A stretch of DNA of 64,000 bases from Pampus argenteus (lineage: Eukaryota; Chordata; Actinopteri; Scombriformes; Stromateidae). Location of the stretch: assembly GCA_036937835.1 (NCBI GenBank), contig CM072881.1:6866501-6930500 (forward strand), read 5' to 3'. The notes under the pieces are model-generated. The model was not told the origin of the DNA, ran no database searches, and saw only the letters and a program-made list of their open reading frames with translations. Shown piece by piece: positions 36,411 to 48,942 of this stretch. Position numbers and translations under genes: made by a program. Within the stretch, counting starts at the first letter, position 1. Each line of letters opens with the position of its first letter.

Positions 36411-38150
36411 CACAGACAGGCTCAGGTTCCCTCAGATGTCGGGATTCGGATTCATTCTGGACGTCTGATGAAGTGCGTCTGGGTCATTTCCACACGGATG
36501 TTGGTTTTGCCCGCAGAGCGTCGCTTTAACATTGATATCTGATGTTGAAATTCCGTCATCTCTGATGTTTTTTTAAGCCTCTTCTACCTGTCCTCATAAA
36601 TAAGGATAAGCTGTGCAGACACTGGTGACTGTTTTTGTGCCTTGCACCACATTTATCTCACATATCTCTAGTTTTGTGACTTTTATGATGGGGGAACAGA
36701 ACCCTTGTCCGCTGCATACAAAAATAAGTTACTTAAACCCGAGGAAGAGAAATTAAAACATTTTTTCAAAACATCTGAAATAAGTCTTAGGCTAGGAGCT
36801 GATTTGGAAACAGCCAATGTGTGACAAAAAAACACACCTGTCAAGGAAAAACCCCCCAGAAAAAAACCCCCCAGTGGAACATGAACTGCATAGTCGAGTG
36901 ATAGCTCTCTGTGGGTTTATCACTTGAAGTATCATCATTCACATAACATGTAGTCGTTTTATTCATTGTTGATATGAAAATATTGATAAGTGCATCTATA
37001 ATGTTTTATTGGAACAATACTCAAAAGCATTAATGAGAAACACATTAGAGGAAGTTTAGAAGAATCCAGTGTTGTGTGGTTAAACGCTAACTTGTACCAC
37101 TGTCTAAAAAAGCATTCTTTATGAAAACGCCATCAGTCACAACTTGTAAACCCTTTCAGGGATTATTTATAAAGTGTGCTTTATTAGAAAGTTTTATGAG
37201 ATTACAGACTTTATTTTGAGAGAGAATCGTAGGTTTTCCTGTTCACTTCAATAGAGTTAGACTTTTTATTGAGTCAGCATCTGCTGTTGCCTTCTGATGG
37301 CTGCTGTTTAGTGTCACGGCAGGGGAAATGGGCCATCAGATAAATCTGATCAGATTCTGTCCATTTGTAAGCATTTCAACTCAACCGAACACCACACGAT
37401 CTGTTGAAATAATATTTGCTCAGTGTAAGAGGCTCTCATTTACTGCAGTATCGTGTTTTGGAACAGTTGGCAGTGTAGGTCTGTTGAAAGCCAGCTCTCG
37501 TGGCATTTTTTAATGCCACTTGGGGCTCCACTTTTGATATTTTTATATATCAGTGTATATTACTACACTATACAATACACAAAACCGCACTAGTCGTGCT
37601 TTCATTCTTTGTAATAAATCTAACACAGTTTATTTCCCTCTGACTTTTTAGCTTGTAAAAGGACAGACGTTAAGGTTAATTGTGAAATGACACATTAAGC
37701 CGAGTCCCTCCTCACTCTCCCGCAGTAATATAAAGAAGCGGTATCAAATATCTTACTGAGAGCTGTTTGGCAGGAAGAAGCAGGCTGACTTCACTGCTAA
37801 ACACACGTCTGATGCACAGAAAAACAGACTGACTGACAGGAAGCATGAAAGAAAAGAAAGTGGGCTGTGAGCGGGGAGTTCCTCTGTGACATTTGATAAA
37901 GGAGGGAAAGAGAGAGGAAACAGACAAAGAGAGAGTTCACTGTGGTTTGATGAACGCTGCAGTTTTACCATCACATCACACAACATTTAAGTATTTGATG
38001 TCAAAGGTTCAGGACTTGGTCACAGGATCATTAACGGCAACCTGAGAGATCCTGTAGCGGCGTACTGTGTGGTGGGAGGCTGTGATTACAGAAATAATTC
38101 AGTCAGAACCAGAAATTTGCTCCACTCAAGTTAGTGCTGGCTAAGTGACA

Positions 38151-38151
38151 G

Positions 38152-38196
<45 letters not shown>
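38151..38196. repeat. (GT)n microsatellite (about 46 bp)
   Basis: Near-perfect GT run with one GC interruption, followed by a GCATGCAT-rich stretch to 38226. Confidence 0.96.
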
Positions 38197-38199
<3 letters not shown>

Positions 38200-39799
38200 T
38201 GCGCATGCATGCATGCGTGTGCATGCTATTTAGTCTGTAACAATAGAAATGTGGGTTAATCAGTGTCAGTGAAAGTGGAGACTACACAATCATAAATTTA
38301 TAGTCAAAAGATATTGCAGAGACTGACATAACAGTACTACATAAAAATGCCTTAGAGGCTGATTCTGTCAGTAGATACAAGGCACAGCTGCACACTGCAT
38401 CATCAAGGCTCTTTTACTGTATAAATACAACTGCTGATGCATGTGTACTCCATAAAAGTTGCTTTAAGCCAAAATACAGAATTTTATGAATCATCATCAA
38501 GTTGGTTTGCAGAGTTATGTCACAATATTTAACTGACAAAAACACAGAAACTGAATCAGGTCCTATAGGGATGTAATTGAGTACATTATTGGGACATGAA
38601 CAGATAATGTGCTTGAACCAACATCGGACAGTTTCCCAATTTTAAACCAGATGTGTTGTGCAGGATAAGGTTTGAGTGATGTTGTACAGGTGTTATTTTT
38701 ACCTCATTGGATATCTAAGCCTGGCACCATATGAGCTCACCATAGCTACAAGAACTGAGCTACAGACTGTCTAAAAAGTTCAAAAAATCTTGATCAATAC
38801 AAAATACTGTCATTTTGATTTGGTTACGTAGGTACATGTGTTAAAATCTAATATGTAACCCATATATACGTTTTTGCAGCTAACTTTTATATAAACATGG
38901 AATATAAATGTCAGTATAACATAAAGTAGAACAATGTAGACAACAGCTTCGGTATGAATCCAGTTATGAATACAATATTTTTGTGACATAAACAGATACA
39001 GTAGCTTTGTGTCACACCCCTATCCGGTCCAGAGGAATATCTGTGTGACATATACAGTATGTGTTAATAAAATACATTATTCCTGTATAGGTTAAATACA
39101 AGACAACGTTTCCATGATATTTAAACATGTATGTGTATATGGAAAAAAGCCATTTTGAAGTACATGACAATAAACAATAGAATTAACTCTGATGCTGTGG
39201 ACATACCTCAAGAAAACAAGCACTGACAATCACTAACTTGTAAATGTGATATTGACCTTAATTTCTAAGACACAGATTTAATCTTCGGTCTTCAGTTTGT
39301 ACACATTTGTAGCATACACACTCATAAACATTTACAAAAATATTGCTAAAAAGTAACAGATAAAACAAAGACAATGATAGAAGGACAATTCATTTTTTAT
39401 GAATTTTTCTTGGGGCCGAAAAAAAAAAATCTAGAGATGAATACCTGTGGGTCCAACTAATGACAGAAAGGTTGGTAACCTAATATCACTTCAGTCTTAT
39501 TGCTCTTGGAGAGAAAGAAAACCTCAAAACCTCAAAAATCTCCCAAACTCAAAAAGCTGCTCAACTTACCATTAAACAGCCTTAATATAACATCAGTTTA
39601 GTTGATGTTTGTATTGAGGGCTCGAGTTCCACGAGAACGGACATTTTCAGTTTGAGCCGTCCCAGCAGGAATCAGACCAAATGGAAGTATTAAGTTTGTT
39701 TTTCCCGGGGGGGAAGACCTGCAGCCAGCAGGGAAAGACTGAGCACGGAGTCGGCGTTCCCTGCAAGAACTAAATTCAAAGTATAAACTAATTTGCTTC

Positions 39800-39821
39800 T
39801 TTTTTTTTTTTTTTTTTTTTT
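39800..39821. repeat. Poly-T tract (22 T)
   Basis: T-homopolymer just upstream of the dispersed repeat copies at 39860-40210. Confidence 0.95.
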
Positions 39822-39859
39822 ACATTAAATAAGACATACAGATGGTTCGTTTTGTGAAA

Positions 39860-40210
39860 ATGAGGATTGTTTAATGTCTCTAAACTAAATACGAAGCTAC
39901 AACAAAAGACAAATTAGCTTAGATTTGCACAAAGAGGGGGCAACAGGTAGCCTTTCTCTGTCCAAAGGTAACAAAATCTGCCTAACACCTCTGAAGCTCA
40001 CTGATTAACACAATTTATATGTAGCTGCAAAGTGTTTGTGTTGCCTTACCGCCTCACAGTAGCCGAACCGCACCTATAAAACCCACAATGTGTCGTGTAG
40101 CATTTAGTTTAACATTTTGAGAAATCTTATCTGCATGCTAAATATGAAGAATATTAGCTTAGCATAGAGACCAAAAAACAGCTAGTCTGGCTCTAATGGT
40201 TAAATAAATT
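39860..40210 (+). repeat. Two copies of the AAATATGAAGCTA-type dispersed repeat
   Basis: A first copy (ACTAAATACGAAGCTACAAC and CTTTCTCTGTCCAAAGGTAA) is followed by a second (ACATTTTGAGAAATCTTATC, GCTAAATATGAAGAATATTA, GCTAGTCTGGCTCTAATGG). Both match the units at 7264-7850 but are diverged and truncated. Confidence 0.6.
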
Positions 40211-41321
40211 CACCCACTACCAACATTTCTGAAGTTGTTTGGACAAACAAATCAGATACAAGTTGATTAATGAGCTTTAGACGTGTTGGTGGGTGTATGT
40301 CGTTACTTCAGGACAGAGTCAAGCTAGCTGAACCCCCCTGTTTACGGGCTTTATGCTAACCTAAGGTCTTATTTAGCATACTAGACATAACAGTCTATCA
40401 ATCTTGTCGTCTAACGCTCAGCGAGACAGTGAAGCCATTCCTTTAAAGTCGTAAAAACTGCCTTTTCAGAGATGTTTGGAGACATGTGGTGTCTCCTGTT
40501 TGCTGGAATTGTATTCTGAGACAAGGCGGGCTGTGTGTGTTAACATTTATTTTATCGTTGCATTTATTTCTCCGTCCCTCTTTGCAGAAGACATTGTCTC
40601 AAGTATAGAACGGATTTTTTTTTTTTTTTTTTTCCGGTCATTCCTGCGATCTGTGCTCAGAGTTCCTGCTGCCTCCTTCTCTCTTTCACTCATCAGCTCT
40701 CAGAGACAGGAAGCAATTCACTAACCCCTCTCATCACCACTCCAGTTGTTCCCGTCTCCAGCACTTTGGCAAGCCATTTTGATAAATACCATGACAATTC
40801 ATATACACCGAGTCCGCCATACCATATTAGCCTCAATATGATGGAGTGTGTGAATATGCAGCACAAATCTAGGGCCCCTGACTGAGTATGGTGCAGTATC
40901 CTCTTAAATCCCTTCAAAAAGCAAGCATTCCCTCATGGATTCATGAAAAGAGCCCATTTATAGACATGAAAAAAAAAAGGCCAGTTTCAACAGACTTTAA
41001 GTGTGGCGGCCAAAGAAAACAATGTGCCTGGCCAGAAAAACTGAAGTCTGTAATGCACCGACTTAATTCCATTCTCTCGCATGAAAAGAGAATAAAAAGT
41101 TCAGGGCTGGCTGGAAAACTCGCTGTGTCCGAATTGTGTGCGACTGACAGACGCACTGACATACAAAGTATCACGCTGCACGAAAATCAACTTGAGGCTA
41201 AATCACACCACAGGCTGCCTTAGTGGGGCCAGAGTACGTCCCAGTGATATGACAAGTGATTTATAGACAGCTAAGACACAAAAATACTGAAAACAGGATT
41301 GGGAGAAATCGTGACAGGGAA

Positions 41322-41323
<2 letters not shown>

Positions 41324-41352
<29 letters not shown>
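41324..41352. repeat. (AG)n microsatellite
   Basis: 29 bp of AG repeat. Confidence 0.95.
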
Positions 41353-41356
<4 letters not shown>

Positions 41357-44300
41357 AGCATAAGATGGAGAGCGCTTGGTGCTAGTCGTTAGTCCATTTG
41401 GTCCATTAATGTGGAGAGTAACAGCCTCACTGAATGAGGGATGATGGGAAAATGGCCCTTTCCGTACTGTAAGGTAGCCCTTCAAGTGATGGATGGCGGC
41501 GAGGACAGGACGCGGCGCTCGATGACCGACACCACCTTCATCAGCTCATCATAGACATATAAACAACCGAAAGAGCACTTTCACAATACAGGGTCAAAGA
41601 AAATTACAGGGTATGAACTGTTTTAGCTGCTTCCGTCTTTTTGCATTACATAAATAATACTTATAATGCAAATAATGATTTAAACACAGCCTCCCTTTAT
41701 TTCTTTGTTAAACAACCGTGGTATAAGTGTGTAAATGCATGATGATGAGTGTGTCTCGAGATTTAAAAAATAATAAATACAGGGAGATGAAATTTATGTG
41801 CCCAAATGATTCGTTCATACTCTAAAATTATGACATTCCTGTACGCAATTAACAGAACATAACGTTGCGTACATTATGTTTAACGCTCGTCAAAGATATT
41901 AGCGCCGATTAACAGGTGAAACTGTCACATACAAGATTACAGTGAAGGTATTGGTGAAAAGAAAACATGGTGAACATCGACTGTACTGTACACAAGATTG
42001 ACCAACTGAGTGAGAGGCATTAGTGGAGTGGTGCGGAGTAAAAGGGCCAGAAGATGTGATTCATGGTGTTTTTGCTTTGTTTATCCTTGTTCATAGTTAC
42101 AGTAATTCAGCTGGCCTTGGGATTCATACAATATGAATAAAATCATATAAATATCTATCACGTCAAAACACTCCACATGATCGTATTCCACTTCTTTCCA
42201 CTTCAGTTCGTACGAATGAACAGTATCTAAAACCGTCATCGTGGCTGCTTTTTTTTTTTTTTTGGGTCCGAGTGGCACTTTTTTACGCCTCACTGGTCCT
42301 CCATGCTGACTAAACAACGGCATTGTCTGGAGGTAGTTAACAAGGACAAAGTTAACAAGGTGAGGCCAAGTGCGCACACAGGTCTGCTTCCAGTATGAAA
42401 TCAACTGGAGCGCCTTGAACTGCGGACCGTTCCTGTTGGCAAAGGAAGATATGCAGTCCTGGCTGGCTTTTAAAATACAGCTGTTCCAGGAGCCTGACAT
42501 GTGAATAATAGGTGCAATTTGAGATCGTTGTCAATTTTTCAAATAACTGACAAACACGTCGCGGATGATTGTTCTCAGACGGGGGCCTCTGAGGAGGAAT
42601 TGCCAAAACAGCTTGCTTGGTGTAGCCGAGAGAAAATTGCAGTCTTGAAAACACTCAAGGAGAGTGATCACCATTTACTAATGAAAGCGCTTCTCATGGG
42701 AGACATTCAGAGTCATCCGTCATACAGGCGCAGATGGACACTTGGTTTAGAGGGAGTTTGTGAGGTTTGGTTCTCAGCTTGAAAGGCTTCCTCTGACATT
42801 TTTTATGATTGGTGAGAGTAAGATCTAAGTAAAAAAAAAAAAACTCCCAAACTCCTCAGTGGATTCTGTTGTTGGACAGCAGAGAAAACTCGTTTTTCAA
42901 AAATACGTCACGGTCTATCTGCATGTCGTCAAGCCTTTTTGCGAGTGACTGTCTTTGGTTTTTGACTTCAGCACCTACAGCCTCAATCTTAAGATCTGGT
43001 TTCTCACTTTCCCTTGGTACAAAGGGATTTCCCCCAACTCCTTATTCCTTAACCATAATGAAGCAAAATTTCCTCTTTAAATTCAATCCATCTTCTGGGT
43101 AACAGTCTACCAACCACTGGATCAAACAGTAAGACACAATAAGAACTTAGCTTTGTTAAAGAAAGTAAAAACAACCCACAAAAGTATTTTCCTAATTGGG
43201 CCGCTTGAGGAAAAGCGTGTCAGGGCTGAAATCCATCATGCTGATTGCTGGCCTTGTATGCGTGGAGCCACAGGGGGGTGGTGCTGTGTGGGGTTTGTTG
43301 GGTTTTTTTTTTTTTTTTTGTGGTTTTGGATTCTGCACGTTAGTTGGATCTCGGGAGGGAAACCCTCGCACAGCCGAGAGCAGCTCATTACCTCGGTTAG
43401 TCATCAGCCCCACTGTCTGCAGCAGGATGATAAATGAGCAGGTCCTCATGTGTGGCTCTGACAGCACCGTGGCACGGGGTCAAGCTGACATCTATCGAGG
43501 GGGCGCAGACAGCAGGGGAGGCCGAGCAAGAAGCAACCGCACTTGAGAGAATCTGCAAAAGGCTTTCTGGGATTTTAAAAATGCCCTCCAGTGGCTATAT
43601 AGGAAGTCCTCTCTGGCAGAAAAAAGTTGATATTGTTTCCAAAAGAGCTACTTCACATCCATCCAAAAGCTCTGAATAGATACAGTACAGCCAATTCCCG
43701 TACTGTTATAACAAACTAATCACTTTGACACTGGTAGCTTATCTGATTTATGTTTTTCGGCCACTTCTGGGGCTCATTATTTCTAATGTCTTTATTTCTT
43801 ATTTTCAACAGAAAAATAAATCTAAAAAATGTATCTCTATTCATTTTTGAATGTCAAAAACGGAGGCAACTTTGATGATAAACTGTAAAAAAAAAAAAAG
43901 GGGCTATAAAACAATTTACAGAGCTAACATTCTGTAATTCGTTAATCTGTTATTGTATTTTTTCAGTTGTGTCAAGGGAATCCGGCTGCTCTTTGGCTTT
44001 ATCAGTATTGAACATTTTCTCCGCATTAATCTTTGTTCGTTTCTGTAGTCCTCACCAGTGCGTGACCCATTTTACAGTCCAACTTTTTGATGAAGGAGAA
44101 CAAAACATCTGGATGGAAATCATGTTTGAACTGATCTACTCCTAATAGAAAAAATATATATATATCAATGGAAACTGGAAATGATTAACAACTAAACTAT
44201 GATCATCTGATAAGATAACATACGTGTCATTCATTCAGCCATTGTAAACAGCCATTGCAGGTTTCGAAACTCTCCCTTTACACTCATACAGACTGTACAC

Positions 44301-44471
44301 TTACTGCACTGTTACGTGTGTGTGTGAGCATTTCTACAGTACAAGAGCCAAACATGTGCTCACAAATAACATGACATGATGTGAAGTACAAAGTCACAGT
44401 GGAAGTAAATGAACACACACTCATCATTAGACACACACACACAGGCACACGCTCTCTGTCTATCTGTCCAT

Positions 44472-44497
44472 CACACACACACACACACACACACACA
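44472..44497. repeat. (CA)n microsatellite
   Basis: Perfect CA run, first of a cluster of CA/GT repeats between 44310 and 44970. Confidence 0.95.
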
Positions 44498-44726
44498 TTT
44501 CTGTCAGTAAGCTGCTCAGGTGCCGCAGGAGTGATTCAACGTAGTCTAATTTTTCTCATATGTCACTAGTTTTTTTTCACCATACAGTCTGGCAAATTGC
44601 AGTGATTTGCAGTCATAAATTTGTCATGCACAGGTTTCCCCTTTGACTCCGGCAGGCATTCCTCTTTCAGCTGGCACTGCTACTTGCAACACTAATGCAT
44701 GAGACAACCGGATATCTCCCAGAGAG

Positions 44727-44728
<2 letters not shown>

Positions 44729-44761
<33 letters not shown>
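44729..44761. repeat. (GT)n microsatellite
   Basis: Perfect GT run of about 33 bp. Confidence 0.95.
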
Positions 44762-44849
44762 GGACCTGTCACTCTTGTTTGAATGATGTTGATGTGAGCT
44801 GAAGTGGCATGACTGTGACTCTCTATGAGGGAGGTACAGCTCCAGAATG

Positions 44850-44882
44850 GTGTGTGTGTGTGTGTGTGTGCGTGTGTGTGTG
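44850..44882. repeat. (GT)n microsatellite
   Basis: GT run with one C interruption; a CA run lies at 44934-44949. Confidence 0.93.
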
Positions 44883-45754
44883 TTGCTTGGCAGACATCAG
44901 ATGAGGGGATGTTATGCCCCTCACTCTTTCTCACACACACACACACACAAACACAAACATCCATATCCAACCGCAGCGAGCATGAATGGTCATTCAGCTC
45001 CAGCCAGCAGTATGAAAACAAGTCAAAGGGAGGAAGAGGAGGAGGCGAAAGGGGAGGATGAAGGATGGGGTCTCGGGCCAAAAGAAACATGGTGGGCTCG
45101 TCTGTCCTCCTCCCTGTCCTGATGAGCACCCCAGGCAAATATTCTGTGAATGAGAGCATATTTTGGGGGGCTGCACTGCACCATTTCACCCTGCGAAGAA
45201 GGAGGAGGAGGAGGTGCAGAGGTGACTCATCCATGATGTCATACGAGATGAAATATTTTAAATGAGTCTCAATGTGTGCAAAAGAGGATGTGAATTTTGG
45301 CCTGTTTCTTGGTCTGGTACTTCTATTATTGATGTCTATTACTTCTGTTGCTAACAGCACTGGTTCTTAACCTTTTCATCTTCAATTATCCTCACAAACA
45401 AAAGAATTCCAACTTCATGCTGCACTGTCGGGCTTTTCTTCGCTCGTCTGGTCAACCTTTTTTAACGGAAATCTTTGCTTTGGGATAAAACTAATTTATT
45501 GAATAACTCTCCAAATGTTGCTGAATCACATGGCTAACATTCTGATAACAAAACAGTACATTTCAGAGGGTGAGAGTCAAGGAAATGTATTCGCTATTTT
45601 ACAGCAGCTCCTTTCCCAACTGACTATGGGAAAAATGTTGTGTGCGCGTCATGTGATGATACTGAAAGTTGTAGTTACACAATGCAGCCGCTACACCAAA
45701 ATCATTAATGATGCATTAATGGAGGATGGTCAAATCAATATTTTATCATTTTGT

Positions 45755-46130
45755 CAAATATACTTAATCGCTTTCCTGCCAAGAGTTAGAGGAGAAAGGT
45801 TGATACCATGTTTGTATGCTAAATATGAACCCCGGAGACTGTTAGTTATGCATTATGACGAAAAAAAAAAATAAAAATCAACTAATAGTGCCTAAATCAC
45901 ACTAAAATTGTATTGGTTGAATAAATATGATATAATTAGGATAATTAGTAAACATTTTGAGCTGTAGGCAGATTTCTTTTCACCTTTGGGACTAGACTAG
46001 TGTAGTCCCGAAGTGCCTCCTCGTTCTAGCTGCTGGCTGTGGCTTCATATTAATTCATATAATTCTCAGCAAAAGAGTGTATTTCCACAAATGTTGAAAA
46101 AGTCCTTCGCGCAGCCAAATGCTAAGCTGA
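45755..46130. repeat. Pair of dispersed repeat fragments in opposite orientation
   Basis: At 45760-45830 the core GTATGCTAAATATGAAC follows a GTTAGAGGAGAAAGGTTGAT segment. At about 46020-46120 the reverse-complement type (AGCTGCTGGCTGTGGCTTCA, with GCAAAAGAGTGTATTTCCAC) appears. Together they look like inverted fragments of the same family as 7264-7850. Confidence 0.5.
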
Positions 46131-46299
46131 GGTCATGATGAGCTGAGATATTTCCAGCACAGCTACAAAGAACAGAATCTAAATTGTGGGCATCTTATAA
46201 AAACTTTTTTTTTTCTCCCAATGGTTTATTCATAGAGCAAGTTAAATATAAAGCTTCAAGCTTGTTTTAATATTTGGTCACAAACACCTTATAATGACT

Positions 46300-48466
46300 A
46301 TTTTCTCTCTCTTCAGTGTCTTTGTCTAGCAGCTATATTGGGAATCGTTGTGACGTGCGTGTGGGACGCAGAGCCTAGACACGAGTCCTTTGATCTCCGG
46401 CAGCGAATCCACCATAATGAGGTGACTTCATGATCACCGAGAATTTATGCTCATTAGATAGAACAGTTTTCAATGCAACAAATTGTGAGCTCCACTCTGA
46501 CTGATTTTCTCTACGTCTCGTATAGCGGTGGCAAGCCGTAAAGCGAGAGGTCCTATGAAGTTTGCTGAGGGTGTGACAAACACTTGCGAGGGTTTAAATT
46601 ACCTTTGAAGTGGCGGCAAATCACCGCAGTGAAGCACATTTAGGCTCAGAGGCTACAGCTGGTTCACCAGAGGAGTCAACATGGAGCTCATGTATGTCCA
46701 TAAAGCAGGCTGGCACAATGGAGTCTGATAGTAGGAGCTTCTTTCTGGAGCTGCTACTTTGCAGTGGTGCTCTGCTATGGAACAGGAAGGACAATGGTAC
46801 CTTTGTAAAGTAAGAACACATACATCATGACCTCAAAGGCAGGCGGAGATAGAGGATGATTTAATTCTGTGGTAACAAAGGTGAAGACTGAACTAAAACG
46901 CCAGAAGAGAGAAAAAAAAAAATAAAGCTATACACTGCTATAAACTGACTGGCGTCATTCTAGACCTCTGGACTTCTAAGTGGACCTTGACTAGGTACTG
47001 TTTCCCATTTTTAAGGTGAAGAGTGAACTTTGATACTCATTTTTAAGGCTGACACAGACAAGAAAGCCTCAAAGTGCAATGGATGACAACATTAACAGCT
47101 TTTGATCTTGGATGTCAGTATTGTATTTCCACGACAACTAAGCAAACCCTACGTCTACTGACGAAGGCCTGTAAAATGGTTTGAATCTTTGAAGGAAGTG
47201 GACCTTGAGTTGGGATTGTTTTGTCAAACTGGATCGGATTAGATTAGACTAGATTTGGCTCTATCAGAATACCAGAATAGTAAAAATGTTAAAAAAAGTT
47301 CAAACATTCAATAAAAAGTTGATCACAAATATGATTTGGCGTGAATAATTACTGCTAATCATCAAAAAGAAAAGTAACATGGGCCAGAGAAACTCATTTT
47401 CTAACCCTATTAAAACCAATCAGACAACCACACCTGAGTGATAACAGCGCTATCACTCAGATGATTACTCCCTGGGTGGAGGCAGATGCTATTTGCTCTG
47501 TTGTTGAAGCAGGACGCCCCCCTTTAAAAACACACCACAGTCCTTTATCTCTCTGCTGTAGGACACGGTGGTGTCAAAGGGCCCCTTGTGATCACCCTCA
47601 GCACCAGTAGGAGGTATTTTAATAGCCGTCTGACCCGTGGTGACTCTAGCCTGCCGCCATCTCTCTCTCACAGGGTAACCATTGTGCTACACGAGGAACA
47701 CCGAAAGCAGGAAACCCTAAAAAAAAGTCTGGCCCGGCTCTTTGCTCTGCTGTTGGCTGCTCAGTTCTCTCTAAGTGAATTGTGTGTAAACAAGCAACAA
47801 TGTGACGAAGTTTCACCTCGAGGCAGGAATAACGTTTTTAGCTCCAGACGGCCATCAGTAACACTTGTTATATCTTGTTGTCATCTGGACAAGCTGTCAG
47901 CTGTTCTGAGGCTGAGATAACCATCTTCAGTAGTATCCACGCGCACACTGATGATATAAGACATGTTTGGAATAAACTGTGTAAACTTGACACACCTTTC
48001 AAGTCACTTGAATGAGAAATGTTTAACTGGTTCTGCACAATACTTCTGGAAAGTGATGCTGCTGTTGAATTTAAATTTTTTTAATTTTTTTTTGGGTAGA
48101 GACAGATTTAACAAGGTACTGTCTACATCAAATGATCCATGTCCATCTTTTTTTTTTTTTTTTTTTTACAAAATTTCTGCTTCATGAACATAAACACACG
48201 ACCCACAGAAAATGTATGTGTAATAATGATAAAAAACAAACAAACAATCGTGTGTGTGTTGTTATTTTTAAGTTACATACTGCATCTTTAAAACTACTTG
48301 GGTCACTACGTTTGACCTTAATGGCTTCAGCATTAAATACATCCACACACTTTCCTCTCAGTTAATCTCCTACACATAAATCTACACTCATAAGCAGTCG
48401 CTCTCAACTCAAAGCGCTGCGTTTCTCTCGTTGGCTGCGCGCTCCGAGGCGTCACCATCTGTCATC
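46300..48466. other. gdf10 upstream region, no gene seen
   Basis: Unique sequence upstream of gdf10. The block 46340-46640 is GC-balanced and repeat-free. A 10-bp perfect inverted repeat lies at 47434-47460. Poly-T tracts occur near 48075-48095 and 48149-48168. No coding exon was found. Confidence 0.45.
47434..47460. other. Perfect 10-bp inverted repeat with 7-nt spacer
   Basis: CTGAGTGATA (47434-47443) and TATCACTCAG (47451-47460) flank ACAGCGC. Each arm ends in TGATA/TATCA, a GATA-type core. It could be a paired factor-binding site or a chance palindrome. Confidence 0.4.
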
Positions 48467-48493
48467 CAGCAGCAGCAGCAGCAGCAGCAGCAG
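48467..48493 (+). repeat. (CAG)9 repeat in the gdf10 5' leader/promoter
   Basis: Nine perfect CAG triplets about 205 bp upstream of the gdf10 start codon, in a GC-rich stretch that is probably the promoter or 5' UTR. Confidence 0.93.
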
Positions 48494-48698
48494 CTTCATG
48501 CGTCCACCTCGGGTCTCCTCCCATTGTAGAAACAGCTGTAGACCGTGAACCGTGGAGTGCGGGTCTGACACGGATTACCTGGATACCGGCCGCTTAGTCT
48601 GGGTGGGGATCAACCAGCGAGAGCGCAGAGAGGGACCGTTTCTTTCACTTTTTTTTTTTTTCACAGAATAGGCCTACATTAAAAAAAGATCAGCAGCC

Positions 48699-48942
48699 AT
48701 GGCGAACTGGCTTTTTCACATTGTGCATTTACTGGTGATTGTGCAGTCCAGTTGGGGTAAAGTCGTAGCTGAGGATCTTGGTGGTGATGTCCTTTCGCCT
48801 GAAGAGCAGCGCGTCTTTGCGCACGAAAGCGCAAACCGGGACATGGTCTCCATCAACATGTTCAAAGTGTACGAGAAGTACAGTAAAGAGCCGCAGAGTC
48901 AGAGGGACGGAAACACCGTGAGAAGTTTCAAAGCTGTCCCGA
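48699..48942 (+). CDS. gdf10: gdf10 exon 1 (signal peptide and start of prodomain)
   Basis: Encodes residues 1-81 plus one base. The donor is A/GTGAGT at 48942/48943. The sequence MFKVYEKYSKEPQ is the conserved prodomain segment near the N terminus of BMP-type ligands. Confidence 0.92.

Larger units (their letters stand above)
33876..39850. other. Intergenic, no gene seen
   Basis: About 6 kb of intergenic DNA. GC-balanced, non-repetitive blocks at about 35985-36130 and 36415-36560 stand out from the AT-rich background and are candidate conserved elements. A segment at about 35460-35900 looks like a repeat insertion, but I cannot identify it. No coding sequence recognised. Confidence 0.5.
40330..45750. 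other. Intergenic, candidate regulatory blocks, no gene seen
   Basis: Gene-free. The stretch 40870-41230 is unique, moderately GC-rich and simple-repeat-poor, as are parts of 42330-42550 and 43340-43560. Such blocks upstream of a developmental signalling gene are often enhancers, but conservation cannot be judged from one sequence. The remainder contains GT/AG microsatellites and homopolymers. Confidence 0.45.

Noticed and set aside
44692..45360. 222-codon minus-strand open frame near 45 kb
   Set aside because: Much of it is translated CA/GT microsatellite (Thr-His and Val-Cys runs). It has no domain and no gene-like splice context, so it is a chance frame through simple repeats.
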